Assembly (NCBI RefSeq): GCF_003268885.1
Contig: NZ_QLSX01000010.1
Coordinates: 23,095 to 87,094, forward strand
DNA length: 64,000 nt
Origin: Onishia taeanensis
GTDB taxonomy: Bacteria > Pseudomonadota > Gammaproteobacteria > Pseudomonadales > Halomonadaceae
Direction of reading: 5' to 3'
Below the pieces are notes generated by a model. The model was not told where the DNA came from. It did not search any database and worked only from the letters and a program-made list of their open reading frames with translations. Positions 44,570 through 52,212 of the stretch are shown in pieces. Position 1 is the first letter of the stretch. Each line of letters begins with the position of its first letter. The translations under genes and the position numbers were made by a program.

Positions 44570-44947
44570 ATGTCCCTGCTCAACGATTACATGCAGAAAG
44601 AACAGATGCTCAAGCAGCTCACTGACGAGCTCCACAAGATGGAAAACGACAACCGTTTGAAGTCTGAGCTCGAGTTCAAGGAAAAGCTCGAAGCGCTGAT
44701 GAAAGAGTTCGGTAAAAGCGCCGCCGACGTCATCGAGTTGGTCGACCCTAAGGCCGCTTCCCGTGCTGCAGCAGGCAAGCCGGAATCTTCCGGTGGTCGT
44801 CGCAAGCGCAAGCTGAAGATTTACAAGAACCCGAATACCGGTGAAGTCGTCGAGACCCGCGGCGGCAACCAGAAGACCCTCAAGGCCTGGAAAGACGAGT
44901 ACGGCAACGATACCGTCGAGTCCTGGCTGGTTCGCGTGGAAGAGTGA
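44570..44947 (+). CDS. mvaT: MvaT/MvaU-type H-NS family nucleoid protein
   Basis: 125 residues. The N-terminal half is a coiled coil (SLLNDYMQKEQMLKQLTDELHKMENDNRLKSELEFKEKLEALM) for oligomerisation. The linker ends in a basic GGRRKRKLKIYKN patch. The C-terminal DNA-binding domain has NPNTGEVVETRGGNQKTLKAWK, with the RGGN loop analogous to the AT-pincer of Pseudomonas MvaT. This class silences AT-rich, often foreign, DNA. The upstream region (44400-44480) is itself AT-rich, compatible with autoregulation. AAGGAA precedes the ATG. It is monocistronic, with a strong terminator. Confidence 0.92.
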   Translation: MSLLNDYMQKEQMLKQLTDELHKMENDNRLKSELEFKEKLEALMKEFGKSAADVIELVDPKAASRAAAGKPESSGGRRKRKLKIYKNPNTGEVVETRGGNQKTLKAWKDEYGNDTVESWLVRVEE

Positions 44948-44966
44948 TTTAGCCTCTTGCTCGGAC

Positions 44967-44998
44967 ATCGCCCTCGGTTTTGCCGGGGGCGATTTTTT
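44967..44998 (+). terminator. Intrinsic terminator of mvaT
   Basis: Stem ATCGCCCTCGG / CCGGGGGCGAT with a short TTTTG loop, followed by TTTTTT. Confidence 0.92.
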
Positions 44999-45261
44999 GT
45001 CTGGTAGATTATATGTCCTTCATGAATACTTGCCGTGGTGTTTGCTAGGCCAACTCTTCGAGGGGTGTCGCCATACAGCAACACTTGACTTGTGGCGCTA
45101 TTATGTACTGCTGCTGGCTTTCTGTAGTGAAAAGGCGTTAATAGTTTCTGTCGCCGGAAATACCTGATCGATCGCCTCCTAGTCAGCCATCACCATCATT
45201 AACGTAATGCCGCTGGTTATGATGCTCATTTTTTCTGCATCGTTCCCGCGTGACGCTTGGT

Positions 45262-45290
45262 TTGTCAGAGGCGCCACAAGGTCCAATACT
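45262..45290 (+). promoter_or_regulatory. Candidate promoter of an orphan transcript
   Basis: TTGTCA (45262-45267) and AATACT (45285-45290) are separated by exactly 17 bases. They match 5 of 6 and 4 of 6 consensus positions. No protein gene follows on this strand before the terminator at 45483. Confidence 0.45.
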
Positions 45291-45296
45291 GGTGGC

Positions 45297-45504
45297 CGTT
45301 CTGTGGGGAAATAGTGAAATAAGCTGTCGTCACGAGTCTGAGGAGACTTCAATCAGGAGTTAAGGCGTGGCATGGCCAAGGCGGCATACAAATGTATGCG
45401 CCGTAGCCTCAGAGAGCCGCTACCTATAAGTGAGGAAAGGAGTAAGTTGGCTGGGCTCGCGGACGGGGTGAGTTAATGCCATAGAGCCGATCGGTGGCTC
45501 TTTT
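45297..45504 (+). ncRNA. Candidate GGA-rich small RNA (Csr/Rsm-sponge-like)
   Basis: The 540 bases between mvaT and the Tus-like gene contain no credible protein gene. They do hold a promoter-like sequence ending at 45290 and an isolated plus-strand terminator at 45483, predicting a transcript of about 200 nt. The segment has at least six GGA motifs; one is in a hairpin-like AGTCTGAGGAGACT (near 45337). It also has the strong stem GCATACAAATGTATGC near 45384 and AAGTGAGGAAAGGAG near 45429. CsrA/RsmA-titrating RNAs have this appearance. No GacA-box (TGTAAG-N6-CTTACA) was found upstream. Existence and function are inferred only. Confidence 0.35.
45483..45504 (+). terminator. Orphan intrinsic terminator
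   Basis: Stem AGAGCC / GGCTCT with a seven-base loop, followed by TTTT. mvaT already has its own terminator 500 bases upstream, and the stem has no T run on the minus strand, so it belongs to no annotated gene. Confidence 0.6.
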
Positions 45505-45532
45505 CAAGTGCTTTTCAAGTACTTTTCAGGCA
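45500..45532. repeat. 11-bp tandem repeat, three units
   Basis: CTTTTCAAGTG, CTTTTCAAGTA and CTTTTCAGGCA follow one another exactly and stop just before the Tus-like gene's 3' end. Confidence 0.8.
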
Positions 45533-45536
45533 CCGT

Positions 45537-46448
45537 CTAGCGGTAGCGGTAGATCCTAATGCTCGGTAGAAAGGGGGTATCCTCAAGGCGCTCGTCGCTC
45601 CTTTTGGCCCGTGTACGCTTCTCCTGCGGGGTGGGCTGGGGCTGATTATGATCAGGCAGCCGACCATCTGTGCTAGGAATGAATAACGGCAGTGCGACGT
45701 TCATGGCACGACGCTCGCGGCCATCGGCTAGTGGTTCGGCAAAGAAGAGGTTGGCGCGCATCAGGGGAGCCTGCTTCTGGACCTGGGCGAGTGGCTCACT
45801 GTCAGGAATTCCGGCTAGGCGTTTGAGTTGAATACGAACATGAGGTGAGTCGGCGTCAAGTGCCAGCAACTTCTTCTCGGCTTCGCGGACGCTCAGTTTC
45901 TTGATCGAGCGACCACTCGAATACCAGGCCAGTCGCACGCGGGAGAGGGGGGCATTCGCCACCGGTATGGCGCGCCAGCATTGTTTGAGATGAAGTCTGG
46001 CGAGACCCTGGCCGGTGAGGTGTGCATGCAAGGCCGGGTGGCGAAACGGCAGTATCGCCTTGATCTCGGGGATAAGATCGGCGGCATGCTCACGAATCTT
46101 TGCCAGTATGCAGGCGAAGTCGTCTTTGGCTTCATTGACCTTTCCAACATGCTCGAGCATCCGCTGGTCGGCGGCAATCAGCCCGACATAGCTGCGGGTG
46201 GCGCGGCCATCCTGTCCGTCCTGATACCAGAAGTCGAGCAGTGCGGCCCTTAGCCAGTCGGCATTGGGTGTTGAGTGGTGCAACGCCCAGGCGCCGATGC
46301 CTATTTCACGGTTCTGCTCTCGGAAGTACTGCACCAACTCTTCGATGCGATTGATGATCGTGTCGAAGGTCGCTTCCAGCTCGGCCAGCAGGCGATACTG
46401 TAGTGGCTGAAGGTCTTTCGCCTGATTCTTATGTTCGTCGTCCTGCAT
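45537..46448 (-). CDS. tus: Tus-like DNA replication terminus site-binding protein
   Basis: 303 residues, against 309 for E. coli Tus. Homology is suggested by ordered matches I recall. The RLLAELEATFDTIINRIEELVQYF start parallels RLNTTFRQMEQELAIFAAHL. LHLKQCWRAIPVANAPLSRVRLAWYSSGRSIKKLSVREA parallels the Tus segment [34 protein letters not shown]. The end FLPSIRIYRYR parallels LRLIIPRLHLY. Tus bound to Ter sites stops the DnaB helicase in one direction. The gene lies 12 bases after yacG on the same strand. No Ter-like site is evident in its promoter, unlike E. coli TerB. The function is inferred from homology alone. Confidence 0.75.
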   Translation of the reverse strand: MQDDEHKNQAKDLQPLQYRLLAELEATFDTIINRIEELVQYFREQNREIGIGAWALHHSTPNADWLRAALLDFWYQDGQDGRATRSYVGLIAADQRMLEHVGKVNEAKDDFACILAKIREHAADLIPEIKAILPFRHPALHAHLTGQGLARLHLKQCWRAIPVANAPLSRVRLAWYSSGRSIKKLSVREAEKKLLALDADSPHVRIQLKRLAGIPDSEPLAQVQKQAPLMRANLFFAEPLADGRERRAMNVALPLFIPSTDGRLPDHNQPQPTPQEKRTRAKRSDERLEDTPFLPSIRIYRYR

Positions 46449-46460
46449 GGCGCTGATTCG

Positions 46461-46688
46461 TTATTCCTGGCCGCGCTCGGCGCGCATGATCATCTCGTCG
46501 ATCTCGGTCTCATCCATGGCGGGCTCGCCGGCAATGCGATGTGACTCATCGGCCCAAGCGCCCAGATCGAGCAGTTTGCAACGCTTTGAGCAGAATGGCC
46601 GATGTAGGTTGTCCTCTACCCAGGCTACCGTTTTGCGACACTGTGGGCAGGCCACTTCCAGAGGGCGAGAAGCGTGTTCTTGGGTCAT
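46461..46688 (-). CDS. yacG: DNA gyrase inhibitor YacG
   Basis: 75 residues. YacG is a small zinc-finger protein that binds GyrB and blocks DNA binding. The four zinc cysteines are [10 protein letters not shown] and [16 protein letters not shown], the exact family pattern, followed by an acidic tail ([14 protein letters not shown]). The ATG at 46688 is preferred, because the upstream 18 residues starting at 46742 are not family-like. It lies between coaE and the Tus-like gene, on the same strand as the pil genes and coaE. Confidence 0.92.
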   Translation of the reverse strand: MTQEHASRPLEVACPQCRKTVAWVEDNLHRPFCSKRCKLLDLGAWADESHRIAGEPAMDETEIDEMIMRAERGQE

Positions 46689-46781
46689 ATGGATCTCGTG
46701 CGGGTAAAGAGTTACGTCAGCATGCCCAATCGTCGAAGCCAAGGCAATCCAGCTTGGCTGGGCTTTTCTCAGGGGGCGCTC

Positions 46782-47393
46782 TTAAGAGGTCTCGCGATGA
46801 CGGCGATATAGGCGATCAAGTCTTGCAACCTGGTGCGCCAGGTCATCGGCACCGCCGCTGTTGTCGATAACGTCATCGGCTTTGGCTAGTCGCTTCTGCC
46901 TGGGCATCTGTGCCGCGACTATCGCGCGAGCCTGCTCTTCATCAACGCTGTCGCGGCTGGCGGTTCGGCTGATTTGCAGGGCTTCGGGAATATCGATCAC
47001 CAGGCAGCGGTCAACCAGACGATGCTGATCAGACTCAAATAACAGCGGGGACACCAGCAGGTGATAGGGGGCGTCCGTTGCCGCCATGCGCGCCAGGTGT
47101 GCTTCGAGGCGCTCCCGAATTCGCGGATGGGTGACCGATTCCAGCCATCGCCGCTCGGCTTCGTCGCTGAAGACAATGCTACGCAGCGCACGGCGATCCA
47201 GGTGGCCATCGGCGGTTAGTACGCCGGGGCCGAAGTGATCCACGATATCGGTAAGGGCGGGCTCTCCCGGTTCTACCACTTCGCGTGCCACATCATCGGC
47301 ATCGACCCAGTCGATGCCGTGGGTCGCGAAGGCCCGTGCAACGGTCGACTTGCCCGAGCCGACGCCACCGGTAACGCCGATCGTAAGGCTCAT
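46782..47393 (-). CDS. coaE: Dephospho-CoA kinase
   Basis: 203 residues. CoaE phosphorylates the ribose of dephospho-CoA, the last step of coenzyme A synthesis. The P-loop is GVTGGVGSGKSTVARAF near residue 6. VDADDVAREVVEPG, FSDEAERRWLESVTHP and SPLLFESDQ are the substrate motifs. Its start overlaps the pilD stop by four bases (ATGA). The order pilB-pilC-pilD-coaE-yacG is conserved in Pseudomonas and relatives, so the unit is probably one transcript. Confidence 0.95.
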   Translation of the reverse strand: MSLTIGVTGGVGSGKSTVARAFATHGIDWVDADDVAREVVEPGEPALTDIVDHFGPGVLTADGHLDRRALRSIVFSDEAERRWLESVTHPRIRERLEAHLARMAATDAPYHLLVSPLLFESDQHRLVDRCLVIDIPEALQISRTASRDSVDEEQARAIVAAQMPRQKRLAKADDVIDNSGGADDLAHQVARLDRLYRRHRETS

Positions 47394-48241
47394 GATATCA
47401 GGCCCTGATAGGCGGCCTGCAGTGGGGCACCGGCTAGCAGGGCAATCCAGCCAGCCATGGCCAGGAAGGGGCCGAAGGGCATCGGGGCGCCACGCAGTCG
47501 TGGCACGACGAGCTGAACGAGGATGCCGATGATGGCCCCCACTCCCGCCGATAGTATCAGCACCATGGGCAGGGTCTGCCAGCCCAGCCAGGCCCCCAGC
47601 GCGGCCAGCAGTTTGAAGTCGCCATAGCCCATGCCTTCCTTACCGGTCACGAGCTTGAATAGCCAGTAGAAGCTCCATAGTGAAAGATAGCCGGCCATGG
47701 CGCCAATGACTGCCGAGGTAAGCATGAGTGGTTGAAACATCAACTGGTAGCCAAGCCCGACCCATAGCAGAGGAAGGGTGATGATGTCGGGCAGCAGCTG
47801 AGTGCGAAAGTCGATCACCGCTAGAGCGAGCAATGCCAGGCAGGCGCCTATCAAAAAGAGGCTCTGAAGGCTCGCGCCGTGGATGGCGATGACGGCGACG
47901 ACCAGCGCCATGCCGGCAATCTCAATCATGGGATATTGCAGGCTGATAGGTTGCTTGCAGCTCGCGCATTTTCCCCGCCGCTTCAGAAAGCCGAGCAGAG
48001 GGATATTGTCGTGCCAGCTGATCGGAGCATTACAGGCCGGACACTGCGAGGCTGGGGTCACCAGGTTGAAACTGGCCGGCGACTCTTCCTCCAGCTCCAG
48101 CGCCTCGCGGGCTTCTGCTCGCCAGCCTTGCATCAGCATCACAGGCAGCCGAGTGACCACGACGTTCAGGAAGCTGCCCAGGCATAGACCGAGGACAATG
48201 ATCAGCGGCCAGAACAGGGTAGGGGGAAGATCGGCAAGCAA
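47390..48241 (-). CDS. pilD: Type IV prepilin peptidase / N-methyltransferase
   Basis: 283 residues. PilD cleaves the leader of prepilins and methylates the new N-terminal phenylalanine. Two CxxC zinc-finger pairs are visible (CPACNAPISWHDNIPLLG, KCASCKQPI). The protease aspartates lie in the conserved VIDFRTQLLPDIITLPLLW and GMGYGDFKLLAALGAW segments. About eight hydrophobic segments indicate an integral membrane protein. The start is TTG with the ideal AGGAG sequence six bases upstream. It overlaps coaE and follows pilC after 94 bases containing a strong stem-loop. Confidence 0.95.
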   Translation of the reverse strand: MLADLPPTLFWPLIIVLGLCLGSFLNVVVTRLPVMLMQGWRAEAREALELEEESPASFNLVTPASQCPACNAPISWHDNIPLLGFLKRRGKCASCKQPISLQYPMIEIAGMALVVAVIAIHGASLQSLFLIGACLALLALAVIDFRTQLLPDIITLPLLWVGLGYQLMFQPLMLTSAVIGAMAGYLSLWSFYWLFKLVTGKEGMGYGDFKLLAALGAWLGWQTLPMVLILSAGVGAIIGILVQLVVPRLRGAPMPFGPFLAMAGWIALLAGAPLQAAYQGLIS

Positions 48242-48297
48242 GGGGGGCTCCTAGGCTCTGCATGTTTAGGAAAAAAAAGAGCATTATATCTTTTTGG

Positions 48298-48326
48298 GGC
48301 AGGCCCGTGGTGGCGACGGGCCTGCC
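48298..48326. repeat. 11-bp inverted repeat between pilC and pilD
   Basis: GGCAGGCCCGT / ACGGGCCTGCC with a seven-base loop lies ten bases after the pilC stop on the minus strand. No T run follows in that direction, so I regard it as an intercistronic stem-loop that may set relative pilC and pilD levels. A TATAAT sequence (minus strand, 48288-48283) lies just beyond it. Confidence 0.6.
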
Positions 48327-48335
48327 ATGGCCAGG

Positions 48336-49565
48336 TTAGATAACGCTGCCTAGCTCGAAGATTGGCAGATACATTGATACAACGAGGCCACCGACCAGAA
48401 CGCCGAGTACGACGATAATGAACGGCTCGAGCAGCGAGGTAAGGGCATCGACCTTGTTGTCGACCTCCTCCTCGTAGTACTCCGCCACCCGGTTGAGCAT
48501 CGCATCCAGCGAACCGGCTTCCTCGCCGATACCCACCATCTGTACGGCGAGCGCCGGAAATTGTTCCGTCAGACGCATGGCGAAGTGCAGCTGCTGCCCG
48601 GCTGAGACATCATCGCGCACCTGAAGTACGGCACGTTCGTAGACCTTGTTTCCGGAGGCGCCAGCGGCAGTCTCGAGCGCCTCGACCAGCGGGACGCCGG
48701 CACCGAACGTGGTGGCGAGTGTGCTTGAGTATCGCGACACCGATGACTTGTCGAGAATGTCGCCGATCACCGGTATCTTTAGCGCCAGGGCATGCATCCG
48801 GTAGGTGAAGGCATCGGATCGTCTCATGCCCTGGCGAATCAGCATGATGCTCGCAACAATCAGTCCGATTCCCCAAAGCCAGTATTGCTGGGCGAATTCG
48901 GACATGGCGATGGTCATGCGTGTCATTGCCGGGAGCTCAGCACCAAAGCCCTGAAACAGGCTCTCGAACTGAGGGACCACCTTGATCAGCAGTAGTGCTG
49001 TCACGCCAATACCCACCGAAATGACGGCGACGGGGTAATAGAGCGCCTTCTTGACGCGCCCCTTGAGCGTTTCGATCTTCTCTTTGTAGCTGGCCACTTT
49101 CTCCAGCATATGGTCAAGAGAGCCTGACTGTTCGCCTGCTTCGATCATGTTGGTAAACAGTCGATCGAAGTGTTTGGGATGCTTGCGCAGCGCGTCGGAA
49201 AAACTGGTGCCCGCCGAGACATCGTTCATCAGCTCCTGGACCAGGGCGCTCATGGTTGGATTCTTGAGGCTTTCCGCTACCACAGAAAAGGCCTGAAGCA
49301 TGGGCACGCCCGCCTTGATCATGGTCGCCAGCTGGCGGGCGAAGATCATGATATCGCGTGACTTGATCTTGCTCATACCACTGCCAAGGCTGCTCTTGCG
49401 GCGTATGCTCTTGACGAGAATGTTCTGGCTATTGAGTTGCCGCTCGACCTCTTGCTTCTCCTTGGCAACGATCTCTCCTGAGACCCGCCGCCCGCCGGGG
49501 CCTTTGCCTGTCCATTTCCAACGTTGCAGCTTTGCTGGTTTTTTTTGCTTGGGCTGTCGCGCCAT
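48336..49565 (-). CDS. pilC: Type IV pilus inner-membrane platform protein PilC
   Basis: 409 residues. PilC is the integral platform on which the PilB motor assembles the pilus. Two T2SF domains are evident: FARQLATMIKAGVPMLQAFSVVAE with FDRLFTNMIEAGEQSG, and YSSTLATTFGAGVPLVEALETAAG with VQMVGIGEEAGSLD. Hydrophobic segments sit near residues 170-195, 220-240 and 375-400. The ATG at 49565 is preferred over 49571: AGAGGA lies six bases from it but touches the earlier ATG. It follows pilB by about 64 bases. Confidence 0.94.
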   Translation of the reverse strand: MARQPKQKKPAKLQRWKWTGKGPGGRRVSGEIVAKEKQEVERQLNSQNILVKSIRRKSSLGSGMSKIKSRDIMIFARQLATMIKAGVPMLQAFSVVAESLKNPTMSALVQELMNDVSAGTSFSDALRKHPKHFDRLFTNMIEAGEQSGSLDHMLEKVASYKEKIETLKGRVKKALYYPVAVISVGIGVTALLLIKVVPQFESLFQGFGAELPAMTRMTIAMSEFAQQYWLWGIGLIVASIMLIRQGMRRSDAFTYRMHALALKIPVIGDILDKSSVSRYSSTLATTFGAGVPLVEALETAAGASGNKVYERAVLQVRDDVSAGQQLHFAMRLTEQFPALAVQMVGIGEEAGSLDAMLNRVAEYYEEEVDNKVDALTSLLEPFIIVVLGVLVGGLVVSMYLPIFELGSVI

Positions 49566-49629
49566 GGGCATTCCTCTAGAGTGATGATAGGCCCGTTTGG
49601 GTCATGATCGGCAACGATGTGGCGTGGGA

Positions 49630-51399
49630 TCAGTCCCGAATAATGCGGTTGACCTCCTCAAGGCTGGTCATTCCTTGCATGACCTTGAGAAGGCCACTGC
49701 GGCGCAGATTCGGATGGCCTTCGCGGCGTGCTTGCTCGTCAAGCTCTAGGGCGTTGCCATTGCGCATAATCAGCTGACTGATGGTGTCGCTGATAGGCAC
49801 GACTTCATAGATGCCGACGCGTCCCTTGTAGCCAAGCGTACAATGTCGGCAGCCGACCGGGTGGTAGATGGTCGCCTGCTGGATTTCATCCTCATTGAAG
49901 CCTTCTTCTCGAAGCACTTCTGCCGGGAGGCTCACCGGTTCCTTGCAGTGCTTGCACAGGCGGCGCGCCAGGCGCTGGGCGATGATCAGCGACACCGAAC
50001 TTGCAATGTTGAACGATGCGATACCCATATTCGACAGGCGTGTCAGGGTCTCTGCGGCCGAGTTGGTGTGCACGGTGGATAGCACCAGGTGGCCGGTCTG
50101 CGAGGCCTTGACTGCGATCTCCGCCGTTTCCAGGTCGCGAATCTCGCCGACCATGACCACGTCCGGGTCCTGGCGCAGGAAGGCGCGAAGAGCGCTGGCG
50201 AAGGTCAGGCCAATCTTTGGAAGCACGTTGACCTGGTTGACGCCAGGTACCTTGATCTCGACGGGGTCTTCGGCGGTAGAGATGTTGCGCTCACCGGTGT
50301 TGATGATGTTGATACCGGTGTACAGCGATACCGTTTTACCGCTGCCGGTGGGGCCGGTGACCAGAATCATGCCTTGAGGTTCAGAGAGCGCCTGCTCATA
50401 CATCTTTCGCTGCGGTGGTGTGAAACCCAGTGAGTCGATGCCCATCTGGGCGGTGGTAGGGTCGAGGATGCGCAGCACCAACTTTTCGCCGAACACTGTC
50501 GGCAGAGAACTGACGCGGAAGTCGATCGAGCGCTGCTTGGAGAGTTTCAGCTTGACGGCGCCGTCCTGCGGCAGGCGGCGCTCGGAGATATCCAACCGTG
50601 ACATGACTTTCAAGCGAGCAGCGATGCGGGTGCGCATGCCGAAGGGAGGGCGTGCAGCCTCGATCAGGATGCCATCGATGCGCATGCGAATTCGGTAGCT
50701 TGATTCGTAGGGTTCGAAGTGGATGTCCGAGGCCCCGCGCCGTATCGCGTCCAACAGTACCTTGTTGACGAACTTGACCACCGGTGCATCGTCGCTGCCA
50801 GCGGTAATGGCCTGGTCGTCTTCAGGATCGTATTCCTCGTACTCGAGCCCCTCCAGAGCATCGTCGGCGCCGTCCAGACCTTCGAACAACTCGGCATTTT
50901 CGTGATGGCTGAGATAGCTCTCGAGCACTGGCCCCAGCTGATCCACCGGGGCCAGAATGCCCTCGACCTTCAGATTGGTGGCGAATTGCAGCTCGTCCAG
51001 CAAGGCAAGCGTCGACGGGTAGGGCACCGCCACGGTCAGGCGGTGCTCGGTGCGATACAGCGGCATCACGGTGAGCCGGCGCAGGATCTTTTCTGGCATT
51101 TCCTGGGGTGGCGGCAGGCTGGCTAGTCTAAGAGCGTCCAGGTCGATCAGCGGCAGTCCATACTCCCAGGCCGCCGACAGCACCGTCTGACGCGCCGGCA
51201 CCAGGCCGTTCTCGACCACGTGGCGCATCAGCGAGACGTCTTCTTCTTCGGCTTCCTGCACGGCCCGCAGAGCGGCAGCTTCAGTCAGTTGGCCGTCAGC
51301 CACCAGGCGCAGCGCTAACCCCCGCAGCGATGAGGCTACGCCGGCATCCTTGGCTGGAAAGCCATGATTGGCTGCTCCCCGGGGCTGTGATTCCTGCAT
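49630..51399 (-). CDS. pilB: Type IV pilus assembly ATPase PilB
   Basis: 589 residues. PilB is the hexameric cytoplasmic ATPase that powers pilus extension. The N-terminal region is of the MshEN type (DLDALRLASLPPPQEMPEKIL), a domain that binds c-di-GMP in some relatives. Walker A is [16 protein letters not shown], the Asp box is TAEDPVEIKV, and Walker B is DPDVVMVGEIRDLETAEIA. The zinc cysteines lie in CKHCKEPV and CRHCTLGYKG. The ATG at 51399 has AGGAG seven bases upstream; the ATG at 51441 is less likely. It is the first gene of the pilB-pilC-pilD-coaE-yacG block and is divergent from pilA. Confidence 0.95.
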   Translation of the reverse strand: MQESQPRGAANHGFPAKDAGVASSLRGLALRLVADGQLTEAAALRAVQEAEEEDVSLMRHVVENGLVPARQTVLSAAWEYGLPLIDLDALRLASLPPPQEMPEKILRRLTVMPLYRTEHRLTVAVPYPSTLALLDELQFATNLKVEGILAPVDQLGPVLESYLSHHENAELFEGLDGADDALEGLEYEEYDPEDDQAITAGSDDAPVVKFVNKVLLDAIRRGASDIHFEPYESSYRIRMRIDGILIEAARPPFGMRTRIAARLKVMSRLDISERRLPQDGAVKLKLSKQRSIDFRVSSLPTVFGEKLVLRILDPTTAQMGIDSLGFTPPQRKMYEQALSEPQGMILVTGPTGSGKTVSLYTGINIINTGERNISTAEDPVEIKVPGVNQVNVLPKIGLTFASALRAFLRQDPDVVMVGEIRDLETAEIAVKASQTGHLVLSTVHTNSAAETLTRLSNMGIASFNIASSVSLIIAQRLARRLCKHCKEPVSLPAEVLREEGFNEDEIQQATIYHPVGCRHCTLGYKGRVGIYEVVPISDTISQLIMRNGNALELDEQARREGHPNLRRSGLLKVMQGMTSLEEVNRIIRD

Positions 51400-51784
51400 A
51401 GAGGCTCCTGAAACGATCGCTGCGAATATGGTAGCTATCATTCTATCTGGTTAGGCAAGCGTTAGGCAGTGGCAGCGCCTGCTGGTGCCTTCGCCATGGC
51501 GGAGCAACCTTCATTCGCCCGCATGGACGGCGTGGAGGTCTGGAATGGGCGAAAGCCGACTCTTTCAGTGCCTTGCCGTTGTCATCTGTCTGGCTTAGGG
51601 TAATGCGTACCAAAGTATTGGTCGCAGCTATCATTGAAACTGATAGAGCATGAGCACACACAGCATTGCTGATGTCACGCAACAGAATCGCTAGTACCAT
51701 GCTGCTCAGCCAGGCAAGCCAGCCGACTGAAACGTATGTATCGGCAACGTCGCCCTAATGGGCAGTCAAGCAAGGGGATGAAAC
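51400..51784. other. Divergent pilB / pilA intergenic region
   Basis: About 385 bases holding the promoters of both operons. A TGGC...GC pair resembling a sigma-54 promoter lies at 51590-51606, but the spacing is one base too long. I see no convincing protein gene and no structured RNA in the stretch. Confidence 0.5.
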
Positions 51785-52165
51785 ATGAAGAAACAAGGCA
51801 TGAAACACATCAAGGGCATTCAGTCGGGGCAGGGCGGTTTTACCCTGATCGAGCTGCTGATTGTGGTGGCGATTATCGGGGTGCTGGCGGCGATAGCTAT
51901 TCCGCAATATTCTAATTATCAAGACCGTGCGGCGAGAGGGGCTTGTTTGGCTGAAGCAAGAGCCTACCTTACTGACGCTGAGCTTCTTAGTAGTGGCGCA
52001 ATTGAAGATGGCGATAAATCGTCCCCTGCTGCTAATGCATGTGAGGGCATTACTATAGCATCTGGCTCAGTCAGTGCTTCTGTAGCGGTGTCAACTGGTA
52101 ATGAAAGCATAACTCTTACACCCAATGAACCTGATGGAGGAACGAGCGGCTGGTCTGCAGGTTAA
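51785..52165 (+). CDS. pilA: Type IV major pilin PilA
   Basis: 126 residues, a short type IVa pilin. The leader of 18 residues ends in GQGG, and PilD should cut before [24 protein letters not shown], the canonical hydrophobic helix with Glu5. Two cysteines (near residues 56 and 88) could form the D-region disulfide. The C-terminal part is variable, rich in Ser, Gly and Ala, with an AATASG-like acceptor region typical of glycosylated pilins. The start has AGGGG upstream. The N-terminal half has normal GC, while from about 51960 the composition falls. It is divergent from pilB and convergent with the PglL-like gene. Confidence 0.93.
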   Translation: MKKQGMKHIKGIQSGQGGFTLIELLIVVAIIGVLAAIAIPQYSNYQDRAARGACLAEARAYLTDAELLSSGAIEDGDKSSPAANACEGITIASGSVSASVAVSTGNESITLTPNEPDGGTSGWSAG

Positions 52166-52189
52166 TAATTATTAACTTTTTATTGTATA

Positions 52190-52210
52190 AGGGCCGGCTC
52201 TGCCGGCCTT
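52190..52210. terminator. Terminator between pilA and the PglL-like gene
   Basis: Stem AAGG.CCGGC / GCCGGCC.TT with a TCT loop lies 25 bases after the pilA stop. The T-richness is moderate on both sides, so it may serve both convergent genes. It overlaps none of the coding sequence. Confidence 0.7.
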
Positions 52211-52212
52211 CC

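Noticed and set aside
51590..51606. Sigma-54-like TGGC...GC pair upstream of pilA
   Set aside because: The distance between GG and GC is one base longer than the strict 10-base spacing, and the flanks match poorly.
51443..51700. 85-residue frame in the pilA-pilB gap
   Set aside because: No family, no Shine-Dalgarno sequence, an unlikely amino-acid composition and overlap with expected promoter DNA.
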